Source: Lewinellaceae bacterium
Lineage (GTDB): Bacteria > Bacteroidota > Bacteroidia > Chitinophagales > Saprospiraceae
NCBI GenBank assembly: GCA_020636375.1
Contig: JACJXZ010000020.1
Span: 120,712-184,711, forward strand
Direction of reading: 5' to 3'
Length of the DNA: 64,000 nt
Position 1 is the first letter of the stretch, and every line of letters starts with the position of its first letter. Made by a program: the position numbers and the translations under genes. Positions 59,219 to 64,000 of the stretch are shown here, in pieces. The notes beneath the pieces were generated by a model. That model saw only the letters and a program-made list of their open reading frames with translations, was not told where the DNA came from and ran no database searches.

Positions 59219-60097
59219 TTAATGTCTTACGATCATTTTCGCGGTGCCGATCTTGTGATCAGTACGGACGGAAACGATATATGTTCCATCCGGCAAATCA
59301 TCAATGCCGATCAGGGCCGTTTGGCTTCCTGCCGGGAGGCGCCCCTGGGGCAGCCTCCGCAGGGTGCGGCCCATCATGTCCTGAACCAGCAATTCTGCCG
59401 CGGCGGCTTCCGGCAGAACGTAAGAAAGCTGAACCTGGCCCTGGCCGGCGGGGTTGGGCGCCAGCCTCATGTCAAAGCTTTCATTGTCTACTTCGCGGGC
59501 AGCGGTGCTGACGATGCCGGATACGGTGATGTTGTCGATCCACAGGCCGTACCCATTGGTATTGGTCACGTTGCGGAAAGCGATGTGGATGGCCTGGCCG
59601 GCATAATTGGACAGGTCGACGGTGACGTCCTGGAAGGTGTTGGGCACGCCCTGGGCGGAAGCGATGATTTCGCCGTTGTCGGCAAAGCTCTCTACCGTAG
59701 CGTCGCCGGTATTGATGAGCACCTGGTAGTCGTCGGGATAATCGCCGCTGGTGGTGGCCGAGGACACCTGGAAACTCAGCTCGGCGCCGGCGCCCAGCTC
59801 GAATTTGGGCAGGATCATCCAATCGTCGGACGGCCCCGTTTCATTGCCGTCCTCGTCGATGTACCAGGAGATGCTCAGGGCCGCAAACCCGTCAAAACGG
59901 GAGCTTTCAGAGGCGATCCAGGCCGTTTCCGCCCAGGGGGCGTCGTCTTCCAGCCAGGGGGTGAGCATGTCGACATTGTAGAGGGTGAATTCGGCCGGTA
60001 TCTGGCCGTCTTCAAAATCAAAGGTAACGCTTTGCTGGGCAGGCAGGACGGTTGCACACAGCAACAGGGCCAACGCGAGTTGTACTGCTTTTCTCAT
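59219..60097 (-). CDS. Secreted choice-of-anchor-J protein with T9SS type A tag
   Basis: 292 aa. Signal peptide ends VLPAQ near residue 21. Residues ~22-190 are a cleaved-adhesin/choice-of-anchor-J jelly roll: FDFEDGQIPAEFTLYNVD, SSRFDGFAALSISWYIDE, SDDWMILPKFELGAGAEL, and NGYGLWIDNITVSG, the final strand. Residues ~205-292 are the type A sorting domain (LAPNPAGQGQVQLSY to AKMIVRH). It is a small surface or extracellular carbohydrate- or adhesin-type module; ligand unknown. It is 87 nt from the S51 gene, same strand, and the two may be cotranscribed. Confidence 0.88.
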   Translation of the reverse strand: MRKAVQLALALLLCATVLPAQQSVTFDFEDGQIPAEFTLYNVDMLTPWLEDDAPWAETAWIASESSRFDGFAALSISWYIDEDGNETGPSDDWMILPKFELGAGAELSFQVSSATTSGDYPDDYQVLINTGDATVESFADNGEIIASAQGVPNTFQDVTVDLSNYAGQAIHIAFRNVTNTNGYGLWIDNITVSGIVSTAAREVDNESFDMRLAPNPAGQGQVQLSYVLPEAAAAELLVQDMMGRTLRRLPQGRLPAGSQTALIGIDDLPDGTYIVSVRTDHKIGTAKMIVRH

Positions 60098-60709
60098 GAT
60101 GCAGAAAGGTTTTGGTTATTGAAAATGTATGAATTGCCGAAACTTCAGTCAAGCAGGGTGCTTAAGCTGTTTCCGAAAAAGGAAGAAAGAAGAACCGGGG
60201 ACAGGCTAGCAGTCGAAAATAGGCTGAAGCCCCATCAGGCTGAGCTGCTTATGGGTGGGGAAAGAGGGCCGGATGGCATTATGAAAATAAAAGTTTTCCA
60301 TCGTTAAAGGGCCTGATGCAAGCGTAAGATTACAAAAAAAATCCCTTTTTGTCAAATCGGGCGGAGTGTAAAAAAAACGGCCAGATTTGGTATTTCAACG
60401 CAAAGTGCCTAATTTCGATCTGATAAACTTCATTATTGCATGCAGATTCGAAGGTCCATAGCGCCTGCTACAACGACAGCCCTCCGCCTGGAGACGCCCA
60501 GCCTTCGTGGCCTGCAACCTATCTTCGACTGTTAGTCAATTCCGCTTCCTTCGGCTTTTCAGAGCTTGATTCGACTGACGGCCTGCCCTTGTTCCTGTTG
60601 AAGGCCGCTTTTTGCGAACTACAGCCCGCTGCTCTGTCAAGCCCGCCCGGCCCGGGCCTTCTTTCAATTCCAACACGGTAAAGATCTCATCACCAAAAAA
60701 CAATTAGGT
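60098..60709. other. 612-bp divergent spacer before the SusC gene
   Basis: Holds the candidate SusC promoter at 60386-60417 and a long (~290-nt) leader. The section 60440-60680 has an open frame on the plus strand without domain-like features. No supported gene. Confidence 0.5.
60386..60417 (+). promoter_or_regulatory. Candidate promoter of the SusC-SusD pair
   Basis: TTTG (60386-60389), 20 nt, TAATTTCG (60410-60417), one mismatch from the Bacteroidota TTTG/TAnnTTTG consensus at ideal spacing. The leader to the SusC ATG would be ~290 nt, long enough for post-transcriptional control. Confidence 0.45.
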
Positions 60710-63700
60710 ATGAAACATTGGCGAATACTTCTTATAGCCGTTGTTTGCCTGGGGTGGGCAAGCTCCGCCGCGGGGCAGCGAACCATCACCGGCACCGTCA
60801 CCGACGCCGAGACCGGCGAGCCGCTCATCGGGGCGAATGTCCTGATCGTCGGCACCTCTTCCGGAACGGTCACGGATTTCGACGGGAATTACGAACTGGG
60901 CATTTCCGCAGAGACAAAGCAACTGGAGTTTTCCTACACCGGATACACTCCCAAAGTGGCAGACGTTGGCAACCAGAGCGTGATCGATGTGCAGCTCGCC
61001 GCCGGACAGGTGCTGGATGAAGTGGTGGTGGTAGGCTACGGTACCCAGAAGAAAAAAGACGTTTCCAGCGCCATCGAATCCCTGAGCGCCGAAGATGTAA
61101 AAGACGTGCCGGCCGCCAGCTTCGAATCGGCCATTCAGGGCAAGGCCAGCGGGGTGAACATCAGCAGCCCCTCCGGTACGCCGGGCGGAGCCATCAACGT
61201 CAACATTCGCGGCATCACTTCCATCGGCGCCAGCAGCCAGCCGCTGTTCATCATCGACGGCATCCCGGTGGTCTCCCGCAACAACTCAGCCCTCAACCAG
61301 AATATCCAGCCGGTCAATCCGCTGGCCGACCTCAACCCCAACGACATCGAGTCGATCACCATCCTGAAAGATGCCTCGGCGGCTTCCATCTACGGGTCCC
61401 GCGGCGCCAACGGCGTCATCCTGATCACCACCAAACGGGGCACGCGCGAGCAGACGAAGGTGAACGTAGGCTATTATAAAGGCTTCTCCAACATCACCAA
61501 CGTTCCCGAAATGATGGATGCCCGGGAGTTCGTCCGCTTTATGAACGTGGCGGCTGAAAATGACGGCGAAGGGCCCGGCTACTTCAACGAAGATTTCGGC
61601 TTTGACCCCAACGACCCCAATGCGGACGTGCAGACGACCGATGTTTACGACGCCATCCTCCGCACCGGCCAGATCGACAATGCCGACCTGAGCATCCAGG
61701 GCGGGAACGACAAGACCCAGTTTTACCTTAGCGGCAACTTCTTTAACCAGTCCGGCATACAGATCGGTCAGGAATTTCAGCGCCTCAGCACCCGCCTCAA
61801 CCTCGACCACCGCCTCAACGAGAAAATCAAGGTGGGCGCCAATTTTGCCGTCAACCGCTCCAACCACCGGCGTACCATCAACGAGAATGACGAATACGGC
61901 GTGGTCGTCAACGCCCAGGCCTGGGACCCCTCGGCGCCCATCTACGAGGATGACGGCAGCTACGCCAACCCCTTCAATTACAATACCTGGTGGCCGCTGG
62001 ACAACCCGGTGCTGATCGCCCTGGAGTACAAAAACCGCTCCATCTCCTCCCGCCTGCAGAGTTCCCTGTTCGGGCAGTATGAGATCATCCCGGGCCTTAC
62101 CTTCAAATCGGTATGGTCCGCCGACCTCAACACCCTCAACGAAGAATCGTATACTCCGACCTTCAGCAACAAGACGAGCATCGGGCAAGGCATCTTCGCC
62201 ACCTGGGAGGAGTTGTCCTGGCAAACGGAGAATACCCTCGACTTCACCCGGGTGCTGGGCGACCACAGCTTTAACGTCATCGGAGGCTTCTCCGCCCAGG
62301 AGATCAAGGCCGTCTTCTCGGATATGGAGGGTGCCGGTTATTCCACCAACGAGACGCCCAGCATCGCGGCAGCGGCCAACATCGTTTTCGCTTCGTCCAA
62401 CAAGCGCCGCTCCAGCCTGCTGTCCTACCTGGGCCGGTTCAACTACGGGTTCAAGGGCCGGTACCTGGCCACCTTCACCGTGCGCGCCGACGGCTCGTCG
62501 CGCTTCGGGGCCAACAACCGCTACGGGTACTTCCCTTCCGGCTCGCTGGCCTGGGTCGTCAGCGAGGAACCCTTCATGGCCGGGCAGGGCCTGTTCAACA
62601 GCCTGAAGCTGCGCGGCAGCTATGGCATCACCGGCAACCAGGAGATCGGCAGCGACTGGGTCGGGACGTGGGGGCTGGACGCGCCCTACAACGGCCGCAG
62701 CGGCATCTCGCCGGCCCAGTTGGAGAATCCGGACCTGAGCTGGGAACGGACCTCCCAGCTCAACATCGGCCTCGACCTGGAGCTGCTGGACGGCCGCATC
62801 AGCCTGACAGCCGATTATTTTGAAAAGAATACCACCGACCTGCTGCTCAACGCTGATGTTTCCGGCCTGACCGGCTTCACTTCCGTTATCCAGAACGTTG
62901 GCGCGATCAGCAACACCGGTTTCGAGGTCAGCCTGAATACCCTGAACGTCAAAAGCCGGAACTTCTCCTGGTCGACTACCTTTAACCTGGCCCTGCTGGA
63001 CAACCGGGTGGATTCGCTGTTCAACGACGGGGAAATCCTGGGCCGCAACCACATCCTTCAGGTCGGCGAATCGGTCAGCACGCTTTATATGATCCGGTTC
63101 CTGGGCGTCGACCCCGAGACGGGCAATGCCGTGTTTGAAGATATTAACGAAGACGGCGTGATCAACTTCGACGACCGCCAGATCGTGGGCAGCGCCATCC
63201 CCACGTACTTCGGAGGCTTTACCAATACCTTTGCCTGGAAAGGCGTCACCTTGTCCGCCTTCCTCCAGTTTTCCGGCGGCAACAAAATCTTCAACCAGAG
63301 CCGCCACGCTTATGAAAATTACGGCCAGCTCCGCAGCGGCCTGCCCTACGGCAACAACAGCCGCTATGTGCAGGAGAACTACTGGCGGGAACCGGGCCAG
63401 CAAACCGACGTGCCGCGCCCCTCGCTGAAGGAAGGGCAGATGGAGCGCTTCAGCACCCAGTTCCTGGAAGACGGCGACTTCATCCGCCTGAAGAACCTGC
63501 GCCTGGCCTACCAGTTCCCGGCGCCGGTGGTGGAAAAGATGCGCCTCCGCTCCCTGACGGTCTACGCCCAGGGCCAGAACCTGTTCACCATCACCGACTA
63601 CCGCGGCTTCGACCCCGAGGTGTCGACCAACACCGCCAGCCAGGGCGCGCTCAATACCCAGCAGGGAGAAGATTTCGGGACGCTGGGGCAGGCCCGGACG

Positions 63701-63730
63701 ATCTCGGTGGGGGTGAATGTGGGGTTGTGA
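60710..63730 (+). CDS. SusC/RagA-type TonB-linked outer-membrane receptor
   Basis: 1006 aa. Signal peptide ends SAAGQ near 23. A carboxypeptidase-regulatory-like domain (TITGTVTDAETGEPLIGANV to LEFSYTGYTP) spans ~24-105. A TonB-box/plug start is DEVVVVGYGTQKKKDVSSAI, the plug (~120-225) contains FIIDGIPVVSRNN and ILKDASAASIYGSRGANGVI, and the beta-barrel runs to the C-terminal strand TISVGVNVGL. It imports oligosaccharides or other polymers with its SusD partner, which follows at 63779. Length and domains are complete. No enzyme gene is in view, so the substrate is unknown. Confidence 0.96.
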   Translation: MKHWRILLIAVVCLGWASSAAGQRTITGTVTDAETGEPLIGANVLIVGTSSGTVTDFDGNYELGISAETKQLEFSYTGYTPKVADVGNQSVIDVQLAAGQVLDEVVVVGYGTQKKKDVSSAIESLSAEDVKDVPAASFESAIQGKASGVNISSPSGTPGGAINVNIRGITSIGASSQPLFIIDGIPVVSRNNSALNQNIQPVNPLADLNPNDIESITILKDASAASIYGSRGANGVILITTKRGTREQTKVNVGYYKGFSNITNVPEMMDAREFVRFMNVAAENDGEGPGYFNEDFGFDPNDPNADVQTTDVYDAILRTGQIDNADLSIQGGNDKTQFYLSGNFFNQSGIQIGQEFQRLSTRLNLDHRLNEKIKVGANFAVNRSNHRRTINENDEYGVVVNAQAWDPSAPIYEDDGSYANPFNYNTWWPLDNPVLIALEYKNRSISSRLQSSLFGQYEIIPGLTFKSVWSADLNTLNEESYTPTFSNKTSIGQGIFATWEELSWQTENTLDFTRVLGDHSFNVIGGFSAQEIKAVFSDMEGAGYSTNETPSIAAAANIVFASSNKRRSSLLSYLGRFNYGFKGRYLATFTVRADGSSRFGANNRYGYFPSGSLAWVVSEEPFMAGQGLFNSLKLRGSYGITGNQEIGSDWVGTWGLDAPYNGRSGISPAQLENPDLSWERTSQLNIGLDLELLDGRISLTADYFEKNTTDLLLNADVSGLTGFTSVIQNVGAISNTGFEVSLNTLNVKSRNFSWSTTFNLALLDNRVDSLFNDGEILGRNHILQVGESVSTLYMIRFLGVDPETGNAVFEDINEDGVINFDDRQIVGSAIPTYFGGFTNTFAWKGVTLSAFLQFSGGNKIFNQSRHAYENYGQLRSGLPYGNNSRYVQENYWREPGQQTDVPRPSLKEGQMERFSTQFLEDGDFIRLKNLRLAYQFPAPVVEKMRLRSLTVYAQGQNLFTITDYRGFDPEVSTNTASQGALNTQQGEDFGTLGQARTISVGVNVGL

Positions 63731-63737
63731 GGGGAAG

Positions 63738-63757
63738 CGTATGTGTGTATGTGTGTA
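63738..63757. repeat. Short GTATGTGTGT repeat
   Basis: About two and a half units of the GTGTATGT type between susC and susD, the same family as at 50828-50878. Confidence 0.8.
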
Positions 63758-63778
63758 AACGGATAAAAAAATCAGGAT

Positions 63779-64000
63779 ATGAAAACCATAACCATCAGAT
63801 ACTTTATTCTAACGGCGGCAGTCTTTCTGGGTACTGCCTGCAGCGGCTTCCTGGACGTGGAGCTGGACGATGAGATCATCACCTCGCAGGCCATCGTCAA
63901 CAAAGAAACGGCGGAAGCGGCGGCCATTGGGCTATACGACAGCTTCCAGGGCGTCAATCTGTACGGCGGCGATTTTGTCCTTGTCGGGGACTTGCTTGGC
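63779..64000 (+). CDS. SusD/RagB-type lipoprotein, 5' part only
   Basis: 74 codons from ATG at 63779 to the window edge. Signal peptide with lipobox LGTAC (Cys21), followed by SGFLDVELDDEIITSQAIVN and ETAEAAAIGLYDSFQG, the usual N-terminal helix start of SusD-type nutrient-binding lipoproteins. It is 48 nt downstream of susC, same strand, as expected for a SusCD pair on the cell surface. The rest lies outside the window. Confidence 0.9.
   Translation, partial: MKTITIRYFILTAAVFLGTACSGFLDVELDDEIITSQAIVNKETAEAAAIGLYDSFQGVNLYGGDFVLVGDLLG

Noticed and set aside
60436..60681. 81-codon plus-strand frame before susC
   Set aside because: No signal peptide or motif; lies in the probable susC leader.
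61286..63403. 705-codon open frame antisense to susC
   Set aside because: Low-complexity composition and no start signals; the SusC gene on the other strand is complete.
1..64000. tRNA, rRNA, riboswitch, insertion sequence or prophage
   Set aside because: None recognised by eye on either strand; a dedicated covariance-model search was not possible.

Overview
The window comes from a GC-rich member of the Bacteroidota, most likely a Saprospiria/Lewinella-type marine or activated-sludge bacterium (inference). The signs are: type IX secretion (T9SS) C-terminal sorting domains on several secreted proteins, SusC/SusD pairs, the LpxC-FabZ fusion typical of the phylum, a complete Na+-NQR operon, DUF3667 and DUF4348-like proteins, and Bacteroidota-type promoters (TAnnTTTG -7 boxes). 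I saw no rRNA, tRNA, CRISPR array, insertion sequence or phage gene.

Layout. 1-4.4 kb: two T9SS-type secreted proteins. 4.8-8 kb: guanine deaminase, lspA and a glyoxalase-fold gene, divergent from a DUF819 membrane protein. 8-10.2 kb: repeats, a small lipoprotein and a DUF2461 protein. 10.2-16.8 kb: nqrABCDEF on the minus strand, with an unusual membrane-anchored NqrA, a clear -7 box and a perfect 9-5-9 palindrome upstream. 17.5-24.6 kb: DUF3667, gatB, a MerR regulator, an arylsulfotransferase lipoprotein and an SLC45-like MFS transporter. 24.7-28.6 kb: lipid A genes lpxD, lpxC/fabZ, lpxA and an ABC ATPase. 28.8-32.7 kb: hemC and hemD, split by a decayed ATPase/nuclease gene and two orphan helical genes. 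32.9-39.5 kb: a lipoprotein, hldD, a gliding-motility-type secreted protein and a large glycosidase lipoprotein. 40.5-44.6 kb: a gene graveyard with an internally deleted M14 peptidase, a frameshifted hydrolase, a SusC fragment and an in-frame SusD::T9SS-protein chimera.

44.6-52.2 kb is the most interesting part. It is a minus-strand bacteriocin-type locus with two adjacent double-glycine leader peptides (63 and 59 aa, each with a C-terminal cysteine pair), a CPBP membrane protease (possible immunity), a small HTH regulator, a C39-peptidase ABC exporter, an HlyD adaptor, a TlpA-like thioredoxin and a cysteine-rich unknown protein. A large TPR-like protein is divergent from it. The likely logic is that the peptides are made with leaders, cleaved and exported by the C39 ABC/HlyD pair, possibly with disulfides handled by the TlpA protein, while CPBP protects the producer. 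The exact peptides match no family that I can name.

52.8-64 kb: the TPR protein, an LpxL-like acyltransferase, a YfcC transporter, a Uma2 nuclease-fold protein, an S51 peptidase with a T9SS tag, a choice-of-anchor-J T9SS protein, and a SusC/SusD pair cut by the window end.

A second recurrent theme is the spacer DNA. Many intergenic regions carry short-period (7, 8 or 9 bp) repeats. Several are built as hairpins whose two arms are complementary arrays of degenerate heptamers, with a different heptamer at different loci. Frames were read by hand; no database search was run.
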